A DNA stretch of 64,000 bases from Schizosaccharomyces osmophilus (taxonomy: Eukaryota; Ascomycota; Schizosaccharomycetes; Schizosaccharomycetales; Schizosaccharomycetaceae). Each line of letters begins with the position of its first letter. Position 1 is the stretch's first letter. The DNA is taken from assembly GCF_027921745.1 (NCBI RefSeq), contig NC_079239.1, forward strand, positions 2,817,501 to 2,881,500, in the 5' to 3' direction. The notes beneath the pieces were generated by a model. It worked only from the letters and a program-made list of their open reading frames with translations. It was not told where the DNA came from and ran no database searches. Position numbers and translations under genes: made by a program. Of the stretch, positions 31,801 to 40,945 are shown piece by piece.

Positions 31801-34800
31801 ATTGAAGCTGACCGAAGCTTTTGTATCTTCATTACGTTAAATCCTAGCTACCAAGGTCGTTCAGAGCTACCATGCAACTTGAAGCGTCTTTTTCGTACTG
31901 TTTGGATGGAAACTCCTGATGCTCTCCAAATCTGTCAAGTACTTCTTTATAGTAATGGCTTTAAAAACTCATCGGACCTTGCAAATATATTAACCTCTTT
32001 CTTCAAAGATTGTGCTAAACAATTTTCCCAAGTGTCATACTATGATTTTGGACTTCGAACTATACGTGCCATCATTAAAGTATCATGTAATTTTCGCCGT
32101 AGTAATTTATTGGAATACGCAAATTTTGGCGACCTTGGATTTATTTATCGAGCAATTCAGACTGTTGTTTTACCAAGGCTTAGTGTTAATGACGCAAAAG
32201 TTTTTGAAGGTCTGAGACAAAAATATTTCAGCACTATCAACACACAAAATAGCGAGTTAACCACTATCATTGGATCACTTGAAGCGGCCTTGAAAGATTC
32301 CAAGTCAATTAATAACCTCACGTACCTTACTCAAAAAGTACTTCAACTTCATCAGCTTTCCGAAGTTTACAGTGGAATCATTATATATGGTTCAAGCGGT
32401 TCAGGTAAAACTAATGTTTGGAAAAGTCTTTTGGATGCTTATAATAGACTACAAATGAATACCGAACACCATGTTATTTCTCCCAAATCTATTGACAAAG
32501 AGTCCCTTTTTGGGACCTTGGACTTGACAACTCACGAATGGGCGGATGGTATATTCACACAGATACTACGTTCAGCTATAGGTTCCAGGAGCCAACACTG
32601 GATTATTTTTGATGACGATATTACGCCTGATTGGGTTGAAGCAATGAACAGCTTGTTGGATGACAACCGCTTTTTAACATTACCTGACGGCCAAAGAATT
32701 CCCCTTTCTGATAGTGTTAGGATTCTTTTTGAAGTTGACAGTATCCAGTCAGCAACAATGGCAACCATCAGTAGATGTGGTATTGTGTATGTTGATGACG
32801 AACCTATCACCAACAATGTTTATATTGAGCCGTTGTTGGGTGAAATAACTTCTGATCAAGGAAACTCGGAAAAGAGAAGTGTGATATGTGAAACTGTAAT
32901 TGAGATTGTTTCCGAGTTACCTATAGACGAACTTTATGAATTTGCCAATAGTTTGTCCCATGTTATGGAATTAGAAAGGTCACGATTTAAAGAAACTCTT
33001 TTGTTATATTTTAAGAAGGAAATTATGAATTCGTCCAGGTTTATTGAGTTTAATTGCTCCTTCAACAAAGCAACCCTGACAGCTTACATGAGAAAGAAAT
33101 TATTACTTTCAATAGCTTGGGCATGTATCGGTGATTCCGATTTAGATTCTCATCGTAAGTTTACAGACTGGATAAAGGAAAACTATGATTTGGGGACTGG
33201 TATTTCTAATACAAGTGAAATGATTTTGGATTTGGACGTTGATGCCGAAACTCAGAACTGGTTAGGTATCAATGAAACTCTTGAGTTTGAAAAGAATAAT
33301 GATGCTCCAGATTTAGGCGCAGTGATAAGGACTACTGAAGTAATTCGCTATGACAAGTTGATTAACGACCTCTTATTAATGAACGGTTGCCTAATTTTTT
33401 GCGGACCTCCCGGTTCAGGTAAGAGTATGACAATGCTTCATTTTTTGAACGATAATGACAATATTGACGTTGCCGTGATGAACTTTTCAGCGTCTACTTC
33501 TGCTTATGCTATTATTCGCTTCTTGGAAAGAAATACTATCTATAGCATACGTGCTAATTCATCTTACGTTGCCCCAAAAAACAATAAAACACTAGCTGTG
33601 TTCTTTGACGAAATCAATTTACCCAAACCAAGCCAGAACGGTGGAAATGACGCTTTATGCTTTCTTAGATGCGTTTTGCACCACAAAGGTTTCTGGCATC
33701 CCAGATTTAAGAAGTGGATAAACATGAAAAGAATTCTTATTTTCGGTGCCTGTAACCCCCCTACTGATTATGGAAGGTCTTCCTTGTCATCCCGTATTCT
33801 CAGAAGCTCAGTAGTTATACAATACGGATATCCAGGTTTCGATTCACTCACTAAGATTTACAAACCCATATGTGATAGAATTCTGAGCTTTGTGGAGTAT
33901 AATCATTCCAGCTCATTAAATGAGAGATTTCTTAATTGCAGTGTGAAGGTTTATGAAAAAATCAAACATACATTTTCTTCAAAGGAATATATTATCCACA
34001 CCTATACACCTAGAGAACTAACGAAATGGTTTGATTGTTTACGAAACATGGTGGAATCAATGAATCAAATTACTTCCGAGCAGTTACTTCAAATATGGTA
34101 CCATGAAGCTTGCCGTGTGTTCATGGATAGATTAAACCATACGGACTTTCAACTTGGTGAATCTATTTTACAGAACTTTTTATATACAGAATATGAAGGA
34201 GTGAACTTTAAGGAGTTCACTAACTACTTTACATGTAATTTATTATGTGAAAATTACAGCATAGTTACTTTAAACACTGTGAAGTCGCATCTGCAAGGAT
34301 TTATCGAAAACTTTAGAATTGCTTGCCCAAATTCCCTTTTTTTGCCTACAGAAAAAGGTTGTCTTGATGCTATCCGGATCAGCCGTGTTTTTGCACATAC
34401 CAATAGCCATGCAGTAATTTATGGAGAATATGGATCGAATCAGAAAAGTGTATTAGAACTTGTGAGCTGGAAGCTTGGCTATAAATTGTTAGTTTTCGAT
34501 CCTTGTTTACAGCCAGAGTTCCCAGACTTAATGGAAGAATTAAAAACTATAGTCAAACTTGTCGTTGCTGACGATAATAAACTTTGTCTTGCGATCGATC
34601 ACTTTCAATGCGTTAATTCGGACGTATTTGAGGTTATGAACAATTTGCTTACTGGCTCTGATATAAGCTGCCTGTTTACAGATGAAGAATGGGGAAATCT
34701 TAAAAAGAGCGTAATGCTCCGCCATCTATGTAAATCTGACAGTGAGGTCGTTGAAAAGGTACAGAGTTTGATTTGCCAAAACCTTCATGTGTTTTTTATC

Positions 34801-37800
34801 GTGTATACATCAGGTTACAAAGGTTTAAATGTTTTATCACCTGCCCTAATAAACCGATGTACTACCATTTATTTTCAACCACCTGATAAACTGACCGTTC
34901 AGGAGCTGTTTAGCAACGAGCTTTCCAAATTTCCAGACTTATGTGACGAGTTATATGGAGGATGTCTGGTGAAAGAACATTTACCGAACTTGGTGAGCGT
35001 AATGTCTAGTTTGCACATGCATATGAAAGCTTACTATGAAAAAAGAAAATTTAGCTTGACTATGAGTCCAAATCTTTTATCCGATTTTATCCTGTTATAT
35101 GTAAAACTCTTTAGAAATCTTCGAAGTCGTCTATTCAATGAGAAGGATCATGTCGATATTGGACTAAATAAGCTTAAAGAAACAGCACAACAGATTCTAG
35201 TTCTCAAAACTATGCTATACGAGCAGGAATCTGTGCTTAATGAAAAAACAGATCATGCAAACTCTAGGCTACATAACCTAATGAATGCCAAACAAGAAGT
35301 TGAAGTAAGACAAAAGGAGGTTTTGGAATTAGAACGCAATTTGAGAGGCCAAAATGAAGAAATTGAATCGAAAACTTCGTTGGTTTTGAAAGAACTCTCA
35401 GTTGTTAAACCGGCTATTGATGAAGCTAAGGCTTCCGTCAGTAACATTAAGAAGAGTCATCTATCGGAGTTACGAAGTCTTTCTCACCCGCCCAATGTAG
35501 TCAAGCTAACAATGGAGGCAGTATGTAAGTTACTGGGACATAAAGTTACTTCTTGGAAGTCTGTACAATCTTTGTTGAAACGAGAGGATTTTATTACTAA
35601 TGTCTTGACTTTTGATTCGGAAAAGCAACTAAATCCGTCCCTCAGGAAGCGTCTAGAAAGTGAATATTTTCGCAACTCAACTTTCAAGTATGAGATTGTA
35701 AATAGGGCCAGCAAAGCTTGTGGTCCTTTGTTTCTTTGGATTAGATCTCACTGTAACTATTCGAAAGTCTTGCAAAAAGTAAGTCCGTTGAATGATAATG
35801 TCTCGCAGTTAAAGGCAGAAGGAGAGGAAATGCGGCGCAAAGTTTCAGACGTCAAGTTGATTTCTGAGGAACTGGACAAAGAATTGATGGGGATGCAAGA
35901 AAATTACGCTACTTTGATAACTGAAGTGCACACGTTGAAGCTCGAGCTTGCTAACATCCAAGATAAGTTAAAGAGAAGCTTAAAGATTATGGATGATATG
36001 TCCACAGAAAAGGCTTACTGGGAGATTTTTATGAATTCTTTCGAGGAAAAATTATCTGAACTGAGTGGCCATAGTGTTTTGGTTGCCTTTTTGCTAAATT
36101 ATGCTGGTTTATTGGATCCTATTGAGCGCGAAACTGTTGTCCAACATGTGTCTTCCGTTTTGGTCCAAGAGGGTCACATTCATAAAAAGCAGAATATAGC
36201 GCACTTCTTGCAGGAACTTTTAAATGATGTGTTGAACGAGACAAAACTTCCTTTCACAGACGATTACTTCATGACAAATATGGCAATAATAAATGAATGT
36301 GTGAGACCGGCATTAGTAATTGATCCCTCTTTTTATGCGTTTGAACCACTAAAAGCTCTCTTTGGAAATTCTACGATTTGCTTAAGCTTGATAAGCAAAA
36401 CTTTCAAGAGTCAATTGAAAGCGGCTTTGAAATTAGGAAAGACTATATTAATAAAGGATGTGGAAAATTGGTGTCCCTTGTTGGATATGCTTATATCTCC
36501 AGTACTTTACTCGGGATCAGGGAAAGTGTCAATCAAAGTTTCGAAGGATGTATTTGAAATATCTGTTCCTCTCAAGATAATCATTTATTCTAACACATTT
36601 AATGATTCTTTTATGTCGTACAAGATTAGCAGTTTTACGACTATCATCAATTTTACTCCGACCTCTTCGGGTTTGAGTAGAGAATTTTTAAACTCGTTGA
36701 TTACCATTGAAAATAGTGATCTAATTCAAAGCAAACGCTTTACTAGGGAACGGTTGGTACAAATTAAGTCAGAACTATTTTGTCAGCAAAAAAATCTTCT
36801 CACAATTCTATCAACTCAAAACATTGACATTTTAGCAAATGATGATGTTTTGCTTATTTTAAATTCTATACGAGCTTCAATTGTGGAAAAGGAAAATTTG
36901 GACCTAGAAAGGATGTCACTTGAAAAAAGTATTTCGGATATGAGTTCTCATTTTAGTAGGAACATCGATTTGTTTACTTTTCTGATACTCGTTTTTAAAG
37001 TGATGAGTAAAAGAAATTCTCGATATGACACATCAATGAAGTTTTTTGCTTCATTATTTAATCAGCTACTGTTTCAAGTTAATTCATCATATGAGAATAC
37101 AGTAAAGCCGAAAGAATTGTTTAATCTTACCATGAAGGTAATGGTGGAAGTTTGTTGTTTATCAGTTCTTCCAGAAGATCGATCATTATTTGCTCTCTTG
37201 ATCTCGGCTTGCCTTTTTTACGAAGAATCTGAATTAGTTTGGAAATCAATAGATGTAGACCCTAGCTCTATTATGGATCAGTTTGACTTCCGAAAATCGT
37301 TTGTTTGCCAGCCAGGAATGTCAAATACTGTGCGAATATTCTACGAAAAATTGGAAAAGTCAGACATTTCTGAAATGGATTATAATTCATTCGTTGTATG
37401 GTTCTCAGAATCTGTTCTGGGTATTAATGTAACGAATATACCGACTAAGTTGGATACTATTATATCCGAAGGTATCAGCTGCGATACACCTTTAATTCTT
37501 ATTCCGTTAAATGGAATAGATATAAAGCAGTATATGGAACAATGCTTAGCGGAACGAAAAGTCGATTGTATTACGATACCAATGGGCTCACTAGACTCTG
37601 AAGAATTTGCCGACGTTACGTTAAGGAAAGCAGAACATGAACCTTGTTGGGTTTTCTTAGAAAACATTCACCTTTCTCAGAGCTGGCTAGAAAGTCTGTC
37701 ATCTAAGCTTAAAGCAGACTTACATCCTGAATTTAGAATGGTATGCACTTCGGATATCTCATTTAAATTTCCTACTTGGTTATCATCAAATTTTCGCTAC

Positions 37801-38418
37801 CTATATTTTGACTTGAAATCAAGTTTTAAGGAAGTACTGATACGAAATTTGAAATTTGTTTTTACGACTGAGTTAGGCATACCACTAGAATATGGTATAA
37901 TATGTTTCCTTATAGCCTGGGTCCACACAGTTGTCTTTGAAACGTTGTGCATAGTTGAAGCTAATGGGGAAAATCGTACAGATTTGAACGACGTTGATTT
38001 GTTCACGGCAATGAATGCTCTGTCAGCGTGTGCTAGACTGACCTCAAACCAAAACAAGGGCGATGATTTTCAAAACTTCCCTTGGGAAATGTTCCAGGAG
38101 TTGGTAATAAATGTCGCTTATGCTCCTAAGGTGTCAAGTCATAACGAGCTCTCCGTCCTGAACAATATGCTCCAATATTTTATAAAACAACTAAGAGAAG
38201 GTAAATTACTGAATCTTTCTTTAAGTTCAAGTCAAATGTTGAACCCTCCTCTTGCATACACTCTTACTTCATGTGAAGATTTCGCCAAAGGTTTACCCGA
38301 CAACATACCTTCAGTATGGCTTGGCATGGAAAGCACGCTGAAACCGAATGCCCATCTTATAAATTCCAAAGGGGTTGTGAAAGATCTATCAAACTTACTT
38401 AAAGAATTGAATTCCTGA
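25864..38418 (+). CDS. dhc1: cytoplasmic dynein heavy chain
   Basis: A single 12.6 kb exon encodes 4184 residues, near the length of S. pombe Dhc1. The tail and linker fill residues 1 to about 1850. AAA1 has a perfect Walker A (GPAGTGKTE, from residue 1889) and Walker B (CFDEFNRL). AAA2 has GSSGSGKTN (2176) and AAA3 has GPPGSGKSM (2514) with FFDEINLPK. AAA4 shows only GEYGSNQKS (2854), a degenerate P-loop. The stalk coiled coil starts near 3097; the microtubule-binding domain begins at LSHPPNVV (about 3206), and its return helix is near 3310-3390. AAA5, AAA6 and a short C-terminal end follow. In fission yeast this motor drives the horsetail nuclear oscillation in meiotic prophase from microtubule plus ends and the cell cortex, aiding homolog pairing. 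ATG 25864 is the first in frame after a stop. Confidence 0.97.
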   Translation: MTIPLERTSIASSNLDISTTRTGAHNILDYLKQAISITCSIDQEVTFAEISKCEEFTDAFACFLQDSDQLYLYLFGVLSSSPSEAGLHDLKIDNWIFHIDYNYTVKSDSDVVLVFLKQTKYMDLTAHLQKQLVFAHLPLSARHNDNPFNSSINTVHSYVKYVLEPFFVNCAKETPEKTTNTLPNYNLQLSNTKKVFTELELSLANLQTDRSVPHVILYIHPVIKEAIHQSEIEDADLSVHCISSDTLSNPKFLNSLNVTVHSWINNINQLVETSQTKEQGSTSQEIRFWHSLCLSYNEVYKQLTGLPVKFTLEVLNFAKRFHTTASFLNNTNLRAQSDTANRVASFLVDIPLSSIQGASSLDSLHTAIMSVHTYFMKRWKSSSYPLSRTITFLNCLADDFGSKLTEILDSDYLLAMSFTDFQHNLSIALNVLTTWDSNNKEFLLLVKHTLSKRKEAYGAICLNEKPKFLSKRLLSMLLVRETHESLTVTLSSLSSSDQDGVELFETVSDSQFSSSLDLFRNVDVLDITEDGRRKWNLQESKFGDVLSQFDSQFIFFIKEKFRSCENTTHLISTFLKYNTLLMRPKIRNAVREYHLQLINGVSHDVVTLKSRFTDVTSDLELFAMHQLRDIPPVSGAIMWSSQVTRRLQKYSTQLDIILGNDLATYNEGTKLKSEAQSLQKRLNPLVIYKNWLNSLSLDVFDFTTPIFKIIPVTELNCLEISVTLDSQLMMLIKEFRTLSSMGYEVPERFSKIISNSQKLQSIAANLSSSAKLYNQSAKVVETSSVQKYLLTEVENKIQSHISENLFLTWEDFLNDQTRQSEKESGNNCTDISGPHAFIYQLNSLINIYCSKYESVVRTCSEIDSNLIRLENDEYVYESFLGLLKEIQVIVDRLYVDGYSNLHKVVLIINERIQNILIIKLKRIFDNLSLLLKTTDDNHITNLVTSSLSMKRLLDKSLILQPISLTSKNGAILLEPSLQGILTSIFDMINYLFSSVKNLPAIYLRGYPTSGGVSESKSAIFIKTLQALDAEVVNLLNVCSNALVDIKRYITPLERYQVFDTRLLDKFSTVSLQQNDFFQLIQYLAYTKRTLSEIDDEVRFGLFKVDLVPFRSRTTYSLSKWMEFYFELFSQELFDSVQNFRQSLSHYKDSLRSIKLGDWKSVKEANESASNLEISLNFKKTALTLLELVRSTENIFKDTNYRLCSGWTPYELMLHEIDPYFIALDEVNVYYTKNKSKLIEFTQNSSGDLRIKLALFFSNWDLEKTRLHELDLETFSAVLENYSKDFNFIIELLGDQCQLEKSLRIPTSEFSDTSKCFNEILSYKELLFLISENVKVLQVYEETPWLLLDCQVFEKELTDQTKELDKCPSNIKSLVPYAKLNTKIAEILYVMPLLRELKSSHVEKKHWQRLLSAIGIVQNNSCESWKLKDVLGLKLASHFSLVKDVIKEASEEATIRNLLQSICMSSESYEFQFLLYDNRTYLLKDSDKLLSDCEEWIDQLSSIKLSESYSQVKGLTDDLTDKLIDLLDFLNIWVDVQQHWTYLDGVFSKNKVFQSLLPQAAVAYFRSTKSYTQGINLLLSSKGIEGFHKLQSPKDFADTLLRSLIDIKKLLIEYFESERLKFPRLFFLGDEDLLELVCHINDEAIMDKHIGTLFPGIKRLIISQEDDTIEKLVTDEHLSLVLSSPIRIKQESGCFEWVSFIEKDIRSVLLKTFGVAYSNFNKDYDINNLNAWFPVWLKSFPSQILLLCFRCYASHALKEGIKEKELTCFDSLLKQGIEWLSKYAIDEENVILRKKVLLFINEKLHYRSLVKTLIDNNYNDYYWFREIKCSYQIDERGKPSINVEMFSVTCPYTFHYVQIESPFVYTELTRECFSTLIHAIQLGFGGAPSGPAGTGKTETVKALGAYLGRYVFVFNCDDSFNYKVIRRILTGLCQLGVYACFDEFNRLNPGTLSSVSQDIQLIQTNCKRGSKALLPINGQLIEADRSFCIFITLNPSYQGRSELPCNLKRLFRTVWMETPDALQICQVLLYSNGFKNSSDLANILTSFFKDCAKQFSQVSYYDFGLRTIRAIIKVSCNFRRSNLLEYANFGDLGFIYRAIQTVVLPRLSVNDAKVFEGLRQKYFSTINTQNSELTTIIGSLEAALKDSKSINNLTYLTQKVLQLHQLSEVYSGIIIYGSSGSGKTNVWKSLLDAYNRLQMNTEHHVISPKSIDKESLFGTLDLTTHEWADGIFTQILRSAIGSRSQHWIIFDDDITPDWVEAMNSLLDDNRFLTLPDGQRIPLSDSVRILFEVDSIQSATMATISRCGIVYVDDEPITNNVYIEPLLGEITSDQGNSEKRSVICETVIEIVSELPIDELYEFANSLSHVMELERSRFKETLLLYFKKEIMNSSRFIEFNCSFNKATLTAYMRKKLLLSIAWACIGDSDLDSHRKFTDWIKENYDLGTGISNTSEMILDLDVDAETQNWLGINETLEFEKNNDAPDLGAVIRTTEVIRYDKLINDLLLMNGCLIFCGPPGSGKSMTMLHFLNDNDNIDVAVMNFSASTSAYAIIRFLERNTIYSIRANSSYVAPKNNKTLAVFFDEINLPKPSQNGGNDALCFLRCVLHHKGFWHPRFKKWINMKRILIFGACNPPTDYGRSSLSSRILRSSVVIQYGYPGFDSLTKIYKPICDRILSFVEYNHSSSLNERFLNCSVKVYEKIKHTFSSKEYIIHTYTPRELTKWFDCLRNMVESMNQITSEQLLQIWYHEACRVFMDRLNHTDFQLGESILQNFLYTEYEGVNFKEFTNYFTCNLLCENYSIVTLNTVKSHLQGFIENFRIACPNSLFLPTEKGCLDAIRISRVFAHTNSHAVIYGEYGSNQKSVLELVSWKLGYKLLVFDPCLQPEFPDLMEELKTIVKLVVADDNKLCLAIDHFQCVNSDVFEVMNNLLTGSDISCLFTDEEWGNLKKSVMLRHLCKSDSEVVEKVQSLICQNLHVFFIVYTSGYKGLNVLSPALINRCTTIYFQPPDKLTVQELFSNELSKFPDLCDELYGGCLVKEHLPNLVSVMSSLHMHMKAYYEKRKFSLTMSPNLLSDFILLYVKLFRNLRSRLFNEKDHVDIGLNKLKETAQQILVLKTMLYEQESVLNEKTDHANSRLHNLMNAKQEVEVRQKEVLELERNLRGQNEEIESKTSLVLKELSVVKPAIDEAKASVSNIKKSHLSELRSLSHPPNVVKLTMEAVCKLLGHKVTSWKSVQSLLKREDFITNVLTFDSEKQLNPSLRKRLESEYFRNSTFKYEIVNRASKACGPLFLWIRSHCNYSKVLQKVSPLNDNVSQLKAEGEEMRRKVSDVKLISEELDKELMGMQENYATLITEVHTLKLELANIQDKLKRSLKIMDDMSTEKAYWEIFMNSFEEKLSELSGHSVLVAFLLNYAGLLDPIERETVVQHVSSVLVQEGHIHKKQNIAHFLQELLNDVLNETKLPFTDDYFMTNMAIINECVRPALVIDPSFYAFEPLKALFGNSTICLSLISKTFKSQLKAALKLGKTILIKDVENWCPLLDMLISPVLYSGSGKVSIKVSKDVFEISVPLKIIIYSNTFNDSFMSYKISSFTTIINFTPTSSGLSREFLNSLITIENSDLIQSKRFTRERLVQIKSELFCQQKNLLTILSTQNIDILANDDVLLILNSIRASIVEKENLDLERMSLEKSISDMSSHFSRNIDLFTFLILVFKVMSKRNSRYDTSMKFFASLFNQLLFQVNSSYENTVKPKELFNLTMKVMVEVCCLSVLPEDRSLFALLISACLFYEESELVWKSIDVDPSSIMDQFDFRKSFVCQPGMSNTVRIFYEKLEKSDISEMDYNSFVVWFSESVLGINVTNIPTKLDTIISEGISCDTPLILIPLNGIDIKQYMEQCLAERKVDCITIPMGSLDSEEFADVTLRKAEHEPCWVFLENIHLSQSWLESLSSKLKADLHPEFRMVCTSDISFKFPTWLSSNFRYLYFDLKSSFKEVLIRNLKFVFTTELGIPLEYGIICFLIAWVHTVVFETLCIVEANGENRTDLNDVDLFTAMNALSACARLTSNQNKGDDFQNFPWEMFQELVINVAYAPKVSSHNELSVLNNMLQYFIKQLREGKLLNLSLSSSQMLNPPLAYTLTSCEDFAKGLPDNIPSVWLGMESTLKPNAHLINSKGVVKDLSNLLKELNS

Positions 38419-38698
38419 AACATCAAATCCATCTAAAGGTTATTTGACGATAAAACGAACTAATTTACTTCTTCAATCCCCCAAGCTATTAATTAGACAT
38501 AAGAATATTGCATTAATATATATTTATCTAAAACCCTTTAAACCATTGTATGTCCAAAATTAAAAGTAAACCAAAAAAAAATTTAGTTCCTCTTCATAAT
38601 TATTTTTATTTTTATTTTCAAATGTTAAGCGCCTAGAATAACCAAAACATAATTTACAGAAATAATACACTTGATGAGTCTCTTTTATCCAATTAGTT

Positions 38699-40945
38699 TT
38701 AAGCAGATCCCATAAGTCGAAGAGCCAATGCTTCTTGGTCTTCAAGAGTAGTAGGTTGTTCAACTTCAATAACATTATTTGGCTCTTCCTCGTGATCGCT
38801 GTCCTCAAACCATTTCTTTGGTCGCTTTTCACTAACGGTTTCATCGGCATCTTCGTCAGCGACTTGGACCACAGCCTCATTTTCGTCACCCGAAGAGAAA
38901 TCACCTTCCTCAGCACGACGTTCGAGCTCTTGGCGTCTTCTTTTCTTTTCACGACGTTTCTCCCTTACAGTTTCTTTGTCTTGTGCATCCGCCTTTTCTA
39001 ATGCGTCCCTTTCAGCGGCTAAGTGTGCTTGGATCAAGTGTGAAGGATCACCAGATTTACGGAAAGTTTCCTCCGTGTTGACAGCATAAAAAGGAACGGC
39101 ATTTCCTTCCTCGTCAAAGAAAACCTTATCGGGACCTCTTTTATATTTCAGCGAAGCCTTTTTAGATGCAGCCATTTTTTCTTTTCGCTTTGAATTAATA
39201 ATCAGTTTGTTCTCTTCAGCTTCAGTACGCTCGTCGGGTAATTCATGATCGGCCCGTTTCACATGTAAAAAGTCTTCGTCTTCATCATCGCCTTCATCAC
39301 GTTCTACAAGCTTTTGTCTATGAGGAGCCAAAATATCTTGATTTTTCCTTTCAAACACGCGATCATACTTAGTACGAACGTTCTTGGATTGGTTGGCGTC
39401 TTCGGATTCACTTTCCGATGAAGCCTCAGATGGAGATGCAGAACTCACCTTGGTCTTTTGTTCTTGTGCTGGCTCAGTCCTACCTTTTCGAGAAGCGCCG
39501 AATTTAATTTTAGGAGTACCGGGAAGACCAAGAGAGTCTGCGTAATCCTCAAATGGGAGCTTATCAAATTGGAAAACTTCCTTGTCCTTCTGCAAATATA
39601 CAGATCGTAGATAAGAAATAAAATTCTTTTGTCCAAGATATTTGATATCATTTTCCTTGAAACAAAGATTTTGAAGCTGATTACGAATGCTGGTCTTTTT
39701 TCCTTCTTTGATGTTGATACGTTCTACAGAAATTTTTTTAGACTCCAATCGGTTAAGGAAAGCCTCTTCGGAAGGAAGCAGCAAGAGCAAAGCATTACCA
39801 CCCCTCTGAAAGCGGGCAGTACGACCGACTCGATGAATGTAAGTATCGACATCCTCAGGAGTATCCAACTGGACAACCCAATCAACAGCCGGAAAATCAA
39901 GTCCTCTTGCGACAATATCGGTGCAAAACAAAATGGCATTTTGAGAAGAGGTAAACTTTGCAGTAACCTCGGTACGAGAAGCCTGCTTCTGCTTGCCATG
40001 CAGGTGCATCAAAGGAACACCTGGACGTAAACGACGGAATGTTTCAAAGACAAACCGTACTTGTTTACAGGACGAAAGAAAGACGATAGACTTATTCTTC
40101 AAATGAGTGCGAATAAAACCAAATAAAATGTCAAGCTTCTCAGTTAAAGGACAGAACAAGTAAAATTGGTTCAAGTTTTCAGGAGTACTGCTGCTTTCGT
40201 TTTCGTGGACAGCAATGTATTCGGCATTTTGCAAAGACAAACGAGCTAGATCACGAACGGATTTTGTCTGGGTTGCCGAAAACAAAAGCGTTTGACGCTC
40301 TTTTGGTAAGCTGGCAATAATTGCATCCAAAGTAGCCTTGAATCCCATGTCCAAAATTCTGTCGGCTTCGTCCAAAATAACCATTTGCAAGTTGGAAGTA
40401 TCGAAATTGATTGCTTGATCAATATGCTGGAGAAGTCTTCCTGGAGTACAAACAAGAATGTTCATACGAGATAGACGTTCCCGCTCCTCTTTAAAATTAT
40501 TACCGCCAATAATCAAACCAGCAGAAAAGGAATGAAGACGGCCTACTTTGACCAAAGTTTCAAACGTCTGAATGGCCAGCTCTCGAGTAGGAGAGATAAT
40601 CAAAGCACCTAAACCATCATATTGGGTCCATTTACGACGGTACAGGTTTTCGATCAAAGGAACAAGAAATGCCAACGTTTTACCACTACCAGTTCTGGCC
40701 GCACCTAAGATATCTCTACCTTTTAAAGCTTCAGGAATTGCCTGTCGTTGGATATCCGTCAAAGTGGTGAAATGTGCATTTTTCAAAGCGCTTTTTGTGG
40801 GTTGTGTAATGGGTAAATCAAAAAACCGCGTTGCGTTCCCGGGATAATCATTTATTTGAGCATTTAGCTCTTGAATCTCCTCGTCTTCTTTCTGTCTTTT
40901 CAACTGACGAGCCTCTTTACTCCTTTCACTGTGATTTCTAGGCAT
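38699..40945 (-). CDS. dbp4: DEAD-box RNA helicase Dbp4 (Hca4/DDX10)
   Basis: The 748-residue protein starts MPRNHSERSKEARQLKRQ. It has the Q-motif region (FTTLTDIQRQAIP), Walker A ARTGSGKT, PTRELAIQ, DEAD, SAT, and the C-terminal helicase motifs VARGLDFP and HRVGRTAR. After the helicase core comes the Dbp4-type segment SLGLPGTPKIKFG, which separates it from Drs1 and Has1. Then follows a long charged tail with acidic and lysine blocks. Dbp4 acts in the nucleolus in early 40S assembly, releasing U14 snoRNA from pre-rRNA. I start at ATG 40945, the first ATG in frame. It faces dhc1 tail to tail with 280 bases between stops. Confidence 0.95.
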   Translation of the reverse strand: MPRNHSERSKEARQLKRQKEDEEIQELNAQINDYPGNATRFFDLPITQPTKSALKNAHFTTLTDIQRQAIPEALKGRDILGAARTGSGKTLAFLVPLIENLYRRKWTQYDGLGALIISPTRELAIQTFETLVKVGRLHSFSAGLIIGGNNFKEERERLSRMNILVCTPGRLLQHIDQAINFDTSNLQMVILDEADRILDMGFKATLDAIIASLPKERQTLLFSATQTKSVRDLARLSLQNAEYIAVHENESSSTPENLNQFYLFCPLTEKLDILFGFIRTHLKNKSIVFLSSCKQVRFVFETFRRLRPGVPLMHLHGKQKQASRTEVTAKFTSSQNAILFCTDIVARGLDFPAVDWVVQLDTPEDVDTYIHRVGRTARFQRGGNALLLLLPSEEAFLNRLESKKISVERINIKEGKKTSIRNQLQNLCFKENDIKYLGQKNFISYLRSVYLQKDKEVFQFDKLPFEDYADSLGLPGTPKIKFGASRKGRTEPAQEQKTKVSSASPSEASSESESEDANQSKNVRTKYDRVFERKNQDILAPHRQKLVERDEGDDEDEDFLHVKRADHELPDERTEAEENKLIINSKRKEKMAASKKASLKYKRGPDKVFFDEEGNAVPFYAVNTEETFRKSGDPSHLIQAHLAAERDALEKADAQDKETVREKRREKKRRRQELERRAEEGDFSSGDENEAVVQVADEDADETVSEKRPKKWFEDSDHEEEPNNVIEVEQPTTLEDQEALALRLMGSA

